From Neoarius graeffei (lineage: Eukaryota; Chordata; Actinopteri; Siluriformes; Ariidae): DNA of 64,000 nt. Below are positions 51,470 through 63,226 of the stretch, piece after piece (within the stretch, counting starts at the first letter, position 1; every line of letters starts with the position of its first letter). The stretch spans positions 2,746,501-2,810,500 of the forward strand of contig NC_083587.1 in assembly GCF_027579695.1 (NCBI RefSeq). Reading direction: 5' to 3'. Under the pieces are notes generated by a model. The model did not search any database. It worked only from the letters and a program-made list of their open reading frames with translations, and was not told the origin of the DNA. Both the position numbers and the translations under genes were made by a program.

Positions 51470-52965
51470 TCTTGAACAAAGACACAGTCGTGGGAAATTG
51501 ATTTCCATGGGATGCCAATCCAAAAGAGGAAGCAGACATTACCTGGTGATGCTTGGTTTGATCAGCCTCAAACTGTGAGCATGGCACTGCATTTTCACAT
51601 GGAGCATTGTTCAAATGTATCATATTTCACATTTACTATTTTATATTTTACACTTTCATATGTGTTGTAAATAAATATTTTTGCCTCCTAAATTCATTGG
51701 GACAGCAGTGCTGACAATGTTTTCCCACCTTGAAATCCACTTTGTCAGCGCTTTCACTCCCTGTTAGCAAGGTAGATTTAATGATGATTGAAAGACTGTT
51801 GTACCTACTGGAGCAATATTCCCTCAATGTTGGCCAAGTGGATTTAAATGTAGTGTAACCAGGGTTCCCACTGGCACTCGTCATGCTTGTCACTGACAAA
51901 CATAATCCATCAATGACGAAGAGAAAATTACTAGCAGTCATCACCATGATGAATGTATTTGTCATCATTATCATATTTCATCTTTTCTAGAACTCCCTCC
52001 ACAAATCCCTCCGTATGCCAAAATCCAACCCCAGTGAAGAGACGGCAGGAAGCCAGAGTGTAAACAATGAGCACATGCTTGTGACTAATAAAAATCGACA
52101 ACACATAATGCCCAAATAAGCTCCAAGCTTTTGACCAATCACAGTGTGTCTTAATCGGTCTGGCCTTTTGGTGGAATTATCTCTGCGTGAACCAAACAAT
52201 GGCGTAGTCTAAGCTGACAAAGTTTTTTGGGTGGGCTTCTTTAAGCACTGAAGATGATTTAAGGACTAAAACAGCCATGAGGGAGGCACACTCGGAGCCC
52301 CTACTGTCCCCTAGCACATCAGACAGTGTCAGTAATAGAGGAGTCAGTTAAAAAAAATGCCAAAGTGAAAGTGCTGTCAGCTGCAGCAAGAGACTGGAGG
52401 GAGCTACATTTTGGGGTGGCATGGTGTGTTGACCTCACGTGTGGGCCATGTACTTGGCTAACTATTGCAATACTCTGTATTGGCAGTGCTTTTACAAGCA
52501 ACCTCTGCAAACATTTTACAACAGTGCTTTGACTCGACCTGCCAACCACCTGTGGGCAGTGCTGTTAAATAAAGCCAGTGTTGTAAAATGAACCCTAGAA
52601 TGGACTGCAATGACCAGTTTTCACTCATCGTATTGCAAAGAGAATCTCAAACTTACTCGTAAGCGTTCTAAATTATGTAGGGGAACATCAAGGCATCTGT
52701 TTCAGTACCTTAAGATGCAAAACTGGAGTTCAGCGTGGTATCAGCACACCATCCCAAACAGGACTCAACAAACATCAGAATCAAGATTGAAGAACACATC
52801 TCCACTGGATACCACGAGCTGAACATTGCTCCTTAGTCCGCTCGGCCAGACCAACAGCCAGGCACCAAAGTGAGATGCATCATTGACCATACGCATGTCT
52901 TATGCTGACCTCATGAGTTGGCAATGCACTTGGGTCAATGTTCAAATACCTATGTGCAGTGACCC
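51470..52965. other. No gene recognised; possible hAT-like terminus at 51857
   Basis: CAGGGTTCCCACTGGCAC at about 51859 looks like the outer end of a fish hAT repeat. The stretch 52280-52560 contains several short frames (52326-52532) without recognisable identity. 52590-52830 has a 70-codon frame, not recognised. Confidence 0.3.
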
Positions 52966-53199
52966 ATACATGTCAACATTTGGTCAATCAAACCTGTATA
53001 ACCAACCTCCAAAATCCTTATTTCCCTTATAAAATCCTTATAAGATGCAAATTAAAATAATTTACCTAAAATTTGAATGATAATTAACAATAATGTATCC
53101 CAGTTACTTTTTATTCAATATTAATAACAATAAACTTTCAGAATGAATACAAAGCTCCAATGTTTGACAAAAACACAAAGTGTCACTCTAATGTTCTGA

Positions 53200-53530
53200 A
53201 TTGTACTCCATGACAGCTTTTTTAGCACTCTGCACCAATACCTCACTAGGCTGCATGTCACAGCAAGTGGCTAGCTGTGTTGATCTTACACTGCAGTAGG
53301 CCAGGTCAGTGTGTCTGCATTAAGGTTCTTTCTGCTCTCTGTGTGTATCTTCCTGACTTGAGAGAAAACTCTCTCACAGTCAGCATTACTGTGGGGTAAA
53401 CAGAGCACTGCCTAACTTGAACTAAAACTCTGACTACCTTGTGTTTTCTGTCTTTTCCAGTTGTTGGCATATCAGTTTTTGAGCGCGCAAATACTGTCAT
53501 CAGTGGCTGATTTTACCTTTGGCTTGCATT
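53200..53530 (-). pseudogene. hAT transposase C-terminal (dimerisation) remnant
   Basis: On the minus strand, across frames, the sequence gives SNADCERVFSQVRKIHTE-like and RKNLNADTL-like residues, the hallmark of the hAT C-terminal dimerisation domain, preceded by a KTDMPTTGKDRKHKV stretch. Frameshifts are many. It lies close to the left end of the 52966-62507 element, as expected for the C-terminus of a minus-strand transposase. Confidence 0.55.
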
Positions 53531-53935
53531 CTGCTGATGTTTAGTTTCGATTTGAAATGTTCTTTCACATCATACACTCCCAATGCTGCAACTTTGATGT
53601 CACGCACACACAGTGTGCAGTGTGCGTATTCATCGTTTTTGGAGGCTGCCAGTTGGATTATGCCATTGAAAAGGTCCTTCCATTCAGGGTGTCAAGTCGT
53701 GCCAGTTTTGTTTGGTTATTTCTGTGCAATTTCCCCAACTTGAATAAAGGATTGTTGCATCTGGTGGAGGTTTAGGGTAACTGGACTTCACTCAAAGGAT
53801 TCGACAAGACAACTGTTTCCGTTTCCTCTTTTTATTAAAGTTCAAGGCACATCCATAAAATTGCAATGGCAGGTAGATGATAGAAACAGTTAACAGATCT
53901 TTAGCTCTTTAAGTCTTTAGTTCTCTCTTTAGCTC

Positions 53936-55760
53936 TTAAAAGGATAGTTCGGGATTTTTGACATGAATCTGTATGGCATCCCCATCAATAGTGTTGTGCA
54001 AACACACTGACTTACCCCTGACAGCATCCTGTGAGTCCAGTTCTTGTCCAGTTTTGGTCCAGACAAAAGTAGTCCGGCAAGTTTGTTGGGGTCACGAAAG
54101 TAAAACGTTTTTCGTCTCAAAACAGTACGTGTTCAAAAGAGTGATATATTTGCATCACAAAACCGTTGCCAAATAAAAAGTCAGACCTCGAAATCGCTTG
54201 GCAATATTTTCTCTCCCTTCTTATCACTGCGCGCTGCCACTAGGTGACAGCCACGGCTGTTTCATTCATTGTTTTAGTGATGGGAATTTCGGCTCTTTTT
54301 TGGGAGCCGGCTCTTTTGGCTCTTCTTACTATAAGGAGCCAGCTCTTTCGGCTCTCAAACGGCTCCTGAGATTTTATTTTTTATTTAATTGCTGCAATTA
54401 ACTAGTTAATTATTTACATTATTATTTATATTTTATCAATAGGATGTTTTCCATTTTATTTTTTAGTTTTTGTAGCCATTGTAAAGCTTTGTAAAGTATA
54501 GCAGTGTAACAATGTTCTAGCTATAGAAATAAAACTTACTTACCAATTAATAAATTATTTTCTCACAAACATAATGCAAAACTGTGTTATATTACCAATA
54601 TAAAATACACAGAAGACATCAACCGTTTATCCTTTATGGCTTTATTTCACACTCGACCTTGAACAAAATGCCACAAAATAAATTATGAAGTATAAATCAG
54701 GCCTAAGAAACTATGAAGCAAAGTTGGAAATTATTTTAACAAGCACAGAACAATGTGCAACAAAATATGTGGCACCTTGAGCACATGTAAAAAGAGAAAA
54801 AAGTGCCGCACTCTGCTCCACCAGTAATGAGAAGCCGCTGGAACAGCAAATATGCTCCTGTTATAATGACTGCTGTCTCGTTGTATACTGCAGATTAATC
54901 TGGCCATGCCAAGGCGGTTGCCGACCGAACCTGTCAATTTATGAGCGACAATTTATAGCATGAGCTTTAGGAATTCACGGCAACAAAACAATGATCATGG
55001 TTGTCAAATAGACAATCATCCTTCAGCTGAGCTGAACTCTGTTTGTCTTTGTCTCTCTCTCTCTGAGGCACCTAAGGACAAAAAAATAATTCGGCTCCCC
55101 AACTTGGCTCCCACCAAAGAGCCGGCTCCCGTCGTTCACTTCAAAGAGCCGGCTCTTTGAACCGGATCATTCGCGACTGACACATCACTACATTGTTTAC
55201 TGCTAGCAAAGTTAGCGACAACATGTCTGACTACGACGGTGAAATGTGTGCAGAGATTCAGCCACATCTTTGTTGCTACAGCCTGGATAGTCGCAAGTGC
55301 GCACCATTTTCACAAATATAGTATTGTATAGGTTATAGAAGGTGATAAATTTGTCACTGTTCTTGCTCTCAAATTAGCTTGTTAGCGCCGCTGATCTGAA
55401 CTCCTAATCACTGCCAAACAATGGAAAAGGTGTTGATTCCTGCGCAGATGTCAACATGACAGCGCGCAGTGATACTGAGGGAGAGAAAATAGTGCCAAGC
55501 GATTTCGAGGTCTGACTTTTTATTTGGCAACGGTTTTGTGATGCAAATATATCACTCTTTTGAACACATACTGTTTTGAGACGAAAAACGTTTTACTTTC
55601 GTGACCCCAACAAACTTGCCGGACTACTTTCGTCTGGACCAAAACTGGACAAGAACTGAACTCACAGGATGCTGTCAGGGGTAAGTCAGTGTGTTTGCAT
55701 GACACTGTTGATGGGGATGCCATACAGATTCATGTCAAAAATCCCAAACTATCCCTTTAA
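53936..55760. mobile_element. TTAA-target MITE with long inverted repeats
   Basis: Element 53940-55756 between TTAA sites (53936-53939, 55757-55760). Ends AAGGATAGTTCGGGATTTTT and its near reverse complement on the right extend as inverted repeats of about 280-300 bp (53940-54230 and 55470-55756). TTAA duplication points to the piggyBac or Kolobok superfamilies. It is interrupted by the hAT MITE at 54275-55190; without it the element is about 0.9 kb. Confidence 0.85.
54267..55198. mobile_element. hAT-type MITE nested in the TTAA MITE
   Basis: Element 54275-55190 with ends TAGTGATGGGAA and ATCACTA, flanked by the exact 8-bp CATTGTTT (54267-54274, 55191-55198). The termini carry repeated GAGCCGGCTCTTT motifs, in both orientations. 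The interior is AT-rich with no transposase. Confidence 0.88.
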
Positions 55761-56232
55761 CACTTTTCCTTTAGCTTTGTCTTTAATTTTCTCTTTAGGT
55801 GAAAAACCTTTGAAAATATAAAAATAGAAAAACCACAACAACAATTATTAACAGTTAAAATGCAAAAATGCAATGCTTCTGTGCAAAATATGCATGTAGA
55901 AATGCACTATGCAAATATGCCTTAAATCATACCTGTCAACTTTGAGGTTTGAAAAAAAGGGATATTTCCCAGATTTTAACTCAAAATAAGGGAAAATTTC
56001 GGAAAGTCGAACTTTCTGAAAATTTCAGAAAGTCGGTAATCGAACTGACTTTTCTTCACAAAATTAAATTCGTCCTGCCATTTGGGCAAGTAGTGGCAAT
56101 GCACCTTTTTTGGTTTTGCCTCGCTCCTTTCTTTATTCATGTCTCTAGTCTCGCCGTCTACTGAAACTCGCTCCCTGAGGAAAGAATTATGACCATCTTT
56201 TAGTTTTGTGAGAAGTTCCAAGCAGTGACCTT

Positions 56233-57576
56233 GGTCAGACCATAGATTTACATAGAAGACTAGATGCCTCATCCCCGTTGCCCATCAACGAAGTCGAACG
56301 TCCACACATGGCTGCCATCTTACCTCAGACAGCTGGCTTACCCATTACATTGTGTTGGTAGCGATATGTACTTTTCAGATGACCGTAACTTCCTCAAATT
56401 TCAACCGATATTCAAACGGTTTGGTTTGTTATATAAAACAAACAAATGGAAGTATGTATTTATGATATTAATGATGAATAATCATTTTATGTTTTAAAAA
56501 AAATACGCATAGCTTGGCGAAAATATTTCAGTATACTACAGACTGTAAGACAGGATGCATGCTGAAATTCCTATGCTGTGAGAAGCCTAACACTGCATAC
56601 TTATGGATAACTGCGGCCTTAGGACAAATAACCCGTAGGGCCGTAGGGGAAGCTAAAGTTAAATAAACAGCTTACTCACTTCTGAAACTTCAGAAATACT
56701 TCATCCACCTCAAAAACTTAATGCACTCACATCATAGCATAACAAATGCAAACTCACATCATAGCATAATAACAAATGCAAACTCACATCATAGCATAAC
56801 AAATGCAAACTCACATCATAGCATAACAAATGCAAACTCACATCGTAGCATAATAACAAATGCAAACTCACATCGTAGCATAATAACAAATGCAAACTCA
56901 CATCATAGCATAACAAATGCAAACTCACATCATAGCATAACAAATGTAAACTCACATCATAGCATAATAACAAATGTAAACTCACATCATAGCATAATAA
57001 CAAATGTAAACTCACATCATAGCATAATAACAAATGTAAACTCACATCATAGCATAATAACAAATGTAAACTCACATCATAGCATAATAACAAATGCACT
57101 GCCCGAGTAAGTAATAGTATAAAACAGTGACAGCGACTCACGGTAGTTTGTGACAAAAACAGCATTTAATTAATCACATGTGGTTATACTTCCAAGGATA
57201 CAAAGATATCTTTACATTTACAAAAAGAACATTCAAAGCTGATTATCATGTCAAAGTCAATATATGTTAGCACAGAAGATTGAAATTTCATTTGACTAGG
57301 CTCCAATGTGTAGTTAAAATAAAACTAAACATACTGATATAAACATCTACAATTAAAACAGACACAGACACACACATCATCTTGTCATCAAAGTCAGTAC
57401 TTTGATTTCCTGTAAATCATAATGTGAGTGCTGGGCTGTGCTTGCGTAAGTCTTCATACCCATAGGATGTCTATGTTCATAAAACCCCTTGTCTGTGATA
57501 AGATGGCCGCCCTGTGCGGACGTTCTGGAATACGTGGTGAGGAATCTAGTCTTCTATGTAAATCTATGGGTCAGAC
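56233..57576. mobile_element. CATAGATTTACATAG-type transposon, third nested level
   Basis: Element 56241-57568 has inverted ends of about 31 bp (CATAGATTTACATAGAAGAC, then TAGATGCCTCA, with one mismatch) and an exact 8-bp duplication GGTCAGAC (56233-56240, 57569-57576), consistent with hAT. Carries the 27/30-bp minisatellite at 56721-57100. No transposase seen. Confidence 0.85.
56721..57100. repeat. 27/30-bp minisatellite, about 13 copies
   Basis: Unit AACTCACATCATAGCATAAC plus AAATGCA (27 bp); a 30-bp variant has an extra ATA. Sub-variants CATCGTAG (two copies) and AAATGTA (last copies) are grouped. Frames in this array are open in both strands only because the unit is a multiple of 3. Confidence 0.92.
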
Positions 57577-57883
57577 TAGCGCTATGGTTCTGACAGTCTT
57601 CTTCACAGACATGCAATTAAAATCAATGTGTAATTACTAGACTGCCACCTGCTGTACTGGAGAGGGCGGGGACGTGAATTCATGGCCCGACTTCCTGCTG
57701 TAAACTCTTGTCAGAGGTCAATGTCATGAATTCTGGACCTACCGACTTTTATATAATATGAAAATACGGGATATTTTCGGGAAAATTAAAAAAAAAAAAC
57801 GGGAAGACAGCGGGAAATAAGTCAAAATAAGGGATTTCCCGGGAAAAACGGGAGGGTGGACAGGTATGCTTAAATACTTATGC

Positions 57884-58260
57884 AAAATAGACATCTCTCA
57901 TCTCTAGCCGCTTTATCCTTCTACAGGGTCGCAGGCAAGCTGGAGCCTATCCCAGCTGACTATGGGCAAAAGGCAGGGTACACCCTGGACAAGTCGCCAG
58001 GTCATCACAGGGCTGACACATAGACACAGACAACCATTCACACTCACAGTCAATTTAGAGTCACCAGTTAACCTAACCTGCATGTCTTTGGACTGTGGGG
58101 GAAACCGGAGCACCCGGAGGAAACCCACGCGGACACGGGGAGAACATGCAAACTCCACACAGAAAGGCCCTCGCCAACCCCGGGGCTCGAACCCAGGACC
58201 TTCTTGCTGTGAGGCGACAGCGCTAACCACTACACCACCGTGCCGCCCCAAAATAGACAT
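57884..58260 (-). mobile_element. Mermaid/V-SINE-like SINE, copy 2
   Basis: Body 57895-58249, minus strand, flanked by AAAATAGACAT (57884-57894, 58250-58260). The tRNA-like head is at the right (CACGGTGGTGTAGTGG in reverse complement). Well preserved. Confidence 0.92.
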
Positions 58261-59367
58261 ATGAGAATAAATATTTTAAACTACAAACCAGATAACACTT
58301 AAATATGACTGTAGAAAAATAAGATTTAACTACTTAGTATACACATTAAAGTCACAAGGAAATAAACTACCAGAAGAACCAATACAACCACACAAGCCAT
58401 AGCAGTACGCTCAATTTGGCCATTCACAGCTGCTTTAAGTAGCCCACAAATCCACTGCAACTACCAATACCATATAATGCAGATAAATATTGCAATGAAG
58501 GAATCTGTGCCCAGGTCAGAGCCGGCCCGTGGCATAGGCAATATAGGCAAATGCTAAGGGCGCTGCATCCATCCAGAGGCGCAGAAACGGGGGGAGAAAA
58601 ATTATGACTTCCACTATTCTGAAAATGAGTCAGCATTATAATGTCTTAGCCTAATTTAATTGTACAGCAAAGCATGTAGTCAGGGTGCGATTTGTCAAAA
58701 AAAGTGGGGTGGGGTGGTGGTTGTTAATCATGAAACAATAAGCGCTCAACAGTGGTTCGCCCTGTCTATAGTGTGTCTTCGGGTGCGCAAGTGCGCATCC
58801 GCGGCTATTCTCTGTTTTGGCCATGTAATAGCCTAAGTGTTGTTGGCTAAAGAGTGTTTTTGCATAACGTAGATAACTGACATAGATCTGTTGCTTGTTT
58901 TGAATATGGCTGCACTTGGAGCAGTCTGTCGGTGTCGTTGAGCAGTCTGGGATGAAGTAAAGGTCTTTTATGCACCGAACACATTTCGCAGTGAGATATT
59001 CCAATGGTGCCTGGCACTTTTTTTTTTTAATAAAACAAAGTTGCTTTGTTGATCTGTGTTCTCATTAAAATGACAGTTTAGCAGCTCATTCAAGCAACCA
59101 TGTTGCAAAGAGCTTCCTGGAGGAAAATATAATAAACGTGTTGAAAACAAGAAACAATCTCAGTGCGTCAAGACTGCAGGGAAACGAAACAAGCACTCAG
59201 ATGAGTTCTCTTTACAAATGGCATAAATGGCACACTTTCTCTCCTGTAAAGGAAGAAGACACAAAAGCAACTCACCGAGCGGGTGGTGAGGAATTCAGTA
59301 AATAATAATAATTATTACTACCATTACTAATATACAGTATGAATTACTAATATAATTTGCATAATTA

Positions 59368-59753
59368 GGGCGGCACGGTGGTGTAGTGGTTAGCGCTGTC
59401 GCCTCACAGCAAGAAGGTCCTGGGTTCGAGCCCCGGGGCCGGCGAGGGCCTTTCTGTGTGGAGTTTGCATGTTCTCCCTGTGTCCGCATGGGTTTCCTCC
59501 GGGTGCTCCGGTTTCCCCCACAGTCCAAAGACATGCAGGTTAGGTTAACTGGTGACTCTAAATTGACCGTAGGTGTGAATGTGAGTGTGAATGGTTGTCT
59601 GTGTCTATGTGTCAGCCCTGTGATGACCTGGCGACTTGTCCAGGGTGTACCCCGCCTTTCGCCCGTAGTCAGCTGGGATAGGCTCCAGCTTGCCTGCGAC
59701 CCTGTAGAAGGATAAAGCGGCTAAAGATAATGAATGAATGAATGAATGAATGA
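59368..59753 (+). mobile_element. Mermaid/V-SINE-like SINE, copy 3
   Basis: Plus-strand body. tRNA-like head GGGCGGCACGGTGGTGTAGT with B box GGTTCGAGCCC, conserved body and a (GAAT)n-type tail (ATGAATGAATGAATG). Target duplication ATTTGCATAATTA at 59355-59367 and 59754-59766. The best preserved copy in the window. Confidence 0.94.
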
Positions 59754-59872
59754 ATTTGCATAATTATTATTATCATCGTTAATAGACCTGTTACTTTCCC
59801 AAGGCGCCCCCTCTCGTCTGACCAGGCTTTACATATGCTAGACTACTACTTGGGGAGGATGGTCGTGCTTTA

Positions 59873-59960
59873 ATGCAAGCTGAAAAAATGTCAAAACATC
59901 CAAAATTGTCAGGAGCCCAGGGGAGAAAGAAGAGGAGGAAAAACGCGACAAAGACAGAGG
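59873..59960 (+). pseudogene. First exon of a ZMYM1-like hAT transposase
   Basis: Encodes MQAEKMSKHPKLSGAQGRKK, then RRKNATKTE, running into GAGGTAATG, which looks like a splice donor. The SGAQ-R-K pattern is the usual start of ZMYM1-type hAT proteins in fish. No downstream exon was recognised, so it is probably an orphan exon. Confidence 0.5.
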
Positions 59961-60218
59961 TAATGTCACACTCAGTAAAGATGATGTCAATATTATTTTT
60001 CTGTTGCAAAACCATGATTGATAACGTCATTAACCACTTGTTTTCTAGGCTATGCAGCAAAGCAATGGATAACATTATATCAGTGTACATAATTAATGTT
60101 AGAGCATAACTTGGCATTCTCACATGCTATATTATACTGTAGTTAACTAATTCTTTGCCTTCTGCTAATTTGCATTTCACTGTAATAAACAATTAGACAA
60201 TACAATTGATAGCCTACC

Positions 60219-60595
60219 ATTACTAATATCTCATTATCTCTAGCCGCTTTATCCTTCTACAGGGTCGCAGGCAAGCTGGAGCCCATCCCAGCTGACTATG
60301 GGCGAAAGGCGGGGTACACCCTGGACAAGTCGCCAGGTCATCACAGGGCTGACACATAGACACAGACAACCATTCACACCTACGGTCAATTTAGAGTCAC
60401 CAGTTAACCTAACCTGCATGTCTTTGGACTGTAGGGGAAACCGGAGCACCCGGAGGAAACCTACACGGACACGGGGAGAACATGCAAACTCCGCACAGAA
60501 AGGCCCTCGCCGGCCCCGGGGCTCGAACCCAGGACCTTCTTGCTGTGAGGCGACAGCGCTAACCACTACACCACCGTGCCGCCCATTACTAATAT
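60219..60595 (-). mobile_element. Mermaid/V-SINE-like SINE, copy 4
   Basis: Body 60230-60584 on the minus strand, duplication ATTACTAATAT (60219-60229, 60585-60595). Very similar to copies 2 and 3. Confidence 0.93.
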
Positions 60596-60784
60596 ACAGT
60601 ATGAATTACTAATATAATTTGCATAATAAAGAGTGCACCGCCTCAGTGGACTTGCCATTATAAGCATCAACCATGTGGTCTCAAATCAGTTATCATATGA
60701 TGATGTTGTAGATGACTTTGCTGCAAGAAAGACTAGGAGGGTAAAGCTGTAGCAGGTTATGTGAGATTGAGGACGTGCTGGTGT

Positions 60785-61080
60785 TGTTCAAGTTCAAGTT
60801 CAACTTTTATTGTCAATTTCCTCACATGCACCAGTCATACAAAGGAACTGAAATTACGTTTTTCACTCTCCCATACGTGGACAGAGACAGGACAGACATC
60901 AAAGTGCTGAGAAAAAAAATAGGAAAGCAGCACAACGCATCAACGTAAACTAGTATTTCCCTTGTACTATATTCAATATCAACATATACACACAGTTACA
61001 TATCAACAGTTTTTTTCCCCCTGTTCTATATTTAGTTTTTCAATAGTTGAAGTTGAAGGCAGTACCAAAAAACACCACTA
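60785..61080 (-). mobile_element. Possible LINE 3' tail
   Basis: GTTCAAGTTCAAGTTCAACT followed by TTTATTGTCAATTTCCTCAC resembles the conserved 3' end of a fish non-LTR element read in antisense; no coding part accompanies it. Confidence 0.35.
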
Positions 61081-61420
61081 GAGGTCTTTTTAATATCACA
61101 ATTTTATATATTTTTATTTTTATTTAAATCCTTGTATTTTTCATGCACACTGGTTTCTTTAATATCTTATTTTGTGCAATGCCTTATTTATATTGCATTT
61201 ACGAATTACAACACTTGTTTACATTTTTTATTTTGGGAGTACTGTAAATGTAATACTTTATGTAAGCCATTTATATTATGTTTCATATATTCAGTTCATA
61301 TTTTGTATTTGTTTCTTTAATTCAGTAGTAAATATTTTGAATGTGCAATTTCTTTATTTAATGCCTTTAATTAAGTATTTTGAACGTGCAATTTTTTTGT
61401 TTAAATAAAAGAATGTTTTA
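61081..61420. other. AT-rich interior of the hAT element
   Basis: Very AT-rich with imperfect repeats of GTGCAATTTTTTTGTTTAA-type sequence near 61345-61405; no gene. Confidence 0.4.
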
Positions 61421-61554
61421 AGACAAAGCTATTCCATTTCTTGTTAGTATAGATACACTATCAGTGGCTTTAACTGGTGTTGGGGAGGGGGCGCCACTTA
61501 AAATCTTGCCTAGGGTGTCAAATTGGTAAGGGCCGGGCCTGGCCCGGCCCAGGT

Positions 61555-62500
61555 TTATATTTAACCACACAATAAGATGCCAACAATGGAGTACAAACAA
61601 TACACTGCGTGTATTCAAATAGAAAGCCCAACACCTGTTGCACGGCCACGCATTGTCAAAGCAAATACAAACACAGAGATGCAGCACAATAAATTTCAAC
61701 ATTAAATAAAGCAGAACAAAATACAAATGCTTACTGGCTGCCTCTCCAGTTTCCCAAATGCCACATTTGCACAGTGTTAGCTCAAGTAGGTCAGAAGCAC
61801 AACAGTTTTAAAGTAACTCTTACTAGTCTCCCACCACCCCACAACTAATCAGCTGATTAACACACCTATGAGCCTTCAGTTTGCAGCTCACACTCAGCTG
61901 CAGCAAGCCCAGCTGCAATTGACAATCAGCTGACTGGCAATGCTCATTCCAGCCAATCAGCTGAGTTGCAGTGATCTCACTTTCAAACACACACTTTTTT
62001 TTTCCAGTTTTCTAAACACATTTTTCCCCTGTGTTTCCCAAATGTAAACAAACACCATTAAAAACCAGTTTGACTTTACACAGGGAGAAACCTACCGCTG
62101 TATTGTGTTTTGAATTTCTTTGCCGGAGTGCCCATTCAGAATCTTTTCAGTCACTATTGAAAGTCGCTCAGGTGGAAATACACGTTTCAAACAAAATGTT
62201 ACTTCACGGTTGGCGGGATTCTCGCAATGCGGTGTGCGCATGATCAGAAGTGGAACGAAGTCTCACTACCACAAGATAACGCGCGATTTCATAAGACTCT
62301 TTACTGGCTGTCTGTGCTTTCTGTGGTGTACAGTACATTTGTAAATGTTATGCGCTCTTTTATCATCATGGGAATTGATTATAGCTCTAAATAAATATTG
62401 AAGTTTTTTTAAAGAATCCGTATAACTTTATTTGTACGCCCGTATACTACGTTTATTGAATCAAATCCGTATAAAATACGGACATTCCGTATAGGTTGAC
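61555..62500. other. Right interior of the 53-62.5 kb host transposon
   Basis: No gene recognised. Repeated CAGCTGA/TCAGCTGATT motifs occur at 61850-61980. The 62090-62345 segment has short frames without known domain. Confidence 0.35.
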
Positions 62501-62513
62501 ATGTATGGTGACC

Positions 62514-63225
62514 AAAAGAAGACCGCCACCCTGCTTATCCTCACCCAGAGCGACAGGCTAAACACAAGCTTGACACTTACTGTGCAGTGAGCTCTTTGGG
62601 ATGGCACGTCTGACTTTTGTTTGCAGATCATAGGAACTGCTCCATGTACCAGACATCGCTCAAATCCTTCTATGTGAATCTGCCTCACAAATGTATCTTT
62701 TTCAAAATGTATGGAGCAGACACCAAACCGTCCTGTCGGCTTGAAGTTACCTCTCTTTGTTGGTACAATTCAAACCATTCATTCCGCAAGTGTGCTGCTG
62801 ACTTTTGGGCTACAATGGATCAAAATTCTGCTTTTTTTTTAACGGCTACACTTGAACAGCCTTGAAGGACACCCCTTAGGAGGCATGCTTTGGTTTTAGT
62901 TTTGTTGCAGAATAAATAAAAAAAAATCGTTAAAAACGTGCTCCAATTTGCAAAACAGACAAAGCCAGAAATGCCAACGAACTTTTAAGCATTTCGCATA
63001 TGATGTCACTTCTTTGAACGAACAGTAACTTACCAGGAATGCGTTCGTGTAATGGTGGACTCAAAGAGCCAAACTTCACCAAATAAACAGAACATGTTCC
63101 TGGTCTCGTATTAAAATACAATTTAGACAGTAAACTATCAAACATGTCTAGTTTTATCAGGTATAATTCCCAGGGGTAATATAATTTTCAGAAGACTGGC
63201 ACTTTAACAGAAACAAAGGGTTTGG
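62514..63225. other. No gene recognised
   Basis: The 62617-62865 frame follows a TTTGTTTGCAG acceptor-like site and could be an old exon, but it has no recognisable motif. An A/T-rich tract lies around 62915. Confidence 0.3.
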
Positions 63226-63226
63226 G

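Larger units (their letters stand above)
55921..57875. mobile_element. CATACCTGTC-type DNA transposon
   Basis: Element 55928-57868, ends CATACCTGTCAAC and GTGGACAGGTATG, flanked by CTTAAAT on both sides (55921-55927, 57869-57875). Both ends contain GGGATATTT/GGGAAAATT-type motifs. The termini resemble those of the larger host element (CATACATGTCAAC), so the two may be related families. Contains a further element at 56241-57568. Confidence 0.75.
58509..61554 (+). mobile_element. hAT transposon with ZMYM-like first exon and two SINE insertions
   Basis: Element 58517-61546 begins CAGAGCCGGCCCGTGGCATA and ends in a GGGCCGGGCCTGG-type terminus, flanked by the exact 8-bp GCCCAGGT (58509-58516, 61547-61554). 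Inside, both ends carry GGCGC/GCGCC and CCTAGGCAAG-type subterminal motifs. A short exon (59873-59960) resembles the N-terminus of hAT transposases related to ZMYM proteins. The catalytic part is missing or unrecognisable. Confidence 0.75.
52960..62513. mobile_element. Large degenerate hAT-like transposon hosting a nest of insertions
   Basis: Inverted ends CATACATGTCAAC (52966) and GTTGACATGTATG (to 62507) are flanked by GTGACC on both sides (52960-52965, 62508-62513). Inner end sequences are also similar in kind (CCTTATAAAATCCTTAT on the left; ATCCGTATAAAATACGG on the right). It contains a decayed hAT dimerisation region at 53200-53420. The 9.5-kb span is inflated by a TTAA MITE, a CATACCTG element, another hAT and three SINEs. 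The 6-bp duplication is shorter than the 8 bp typical of hAT, so classification is tentative. Confidence 0.6.

Noticed and set aside
56710-57165. 150-codon frames over the 27/30-bp minisatellite
   Set aside because: Open only because the unit is a multiple of 3 and stop-free; repetitive peptide with no domain.
57913-58264. 100-115-codon frames over the SINEs (also at 59295-59715 and 60249-60612)
   Set aside because: The same frames recur in each SINE copy and fall on the tRNA-derived head and body; SINEs are non-coding.
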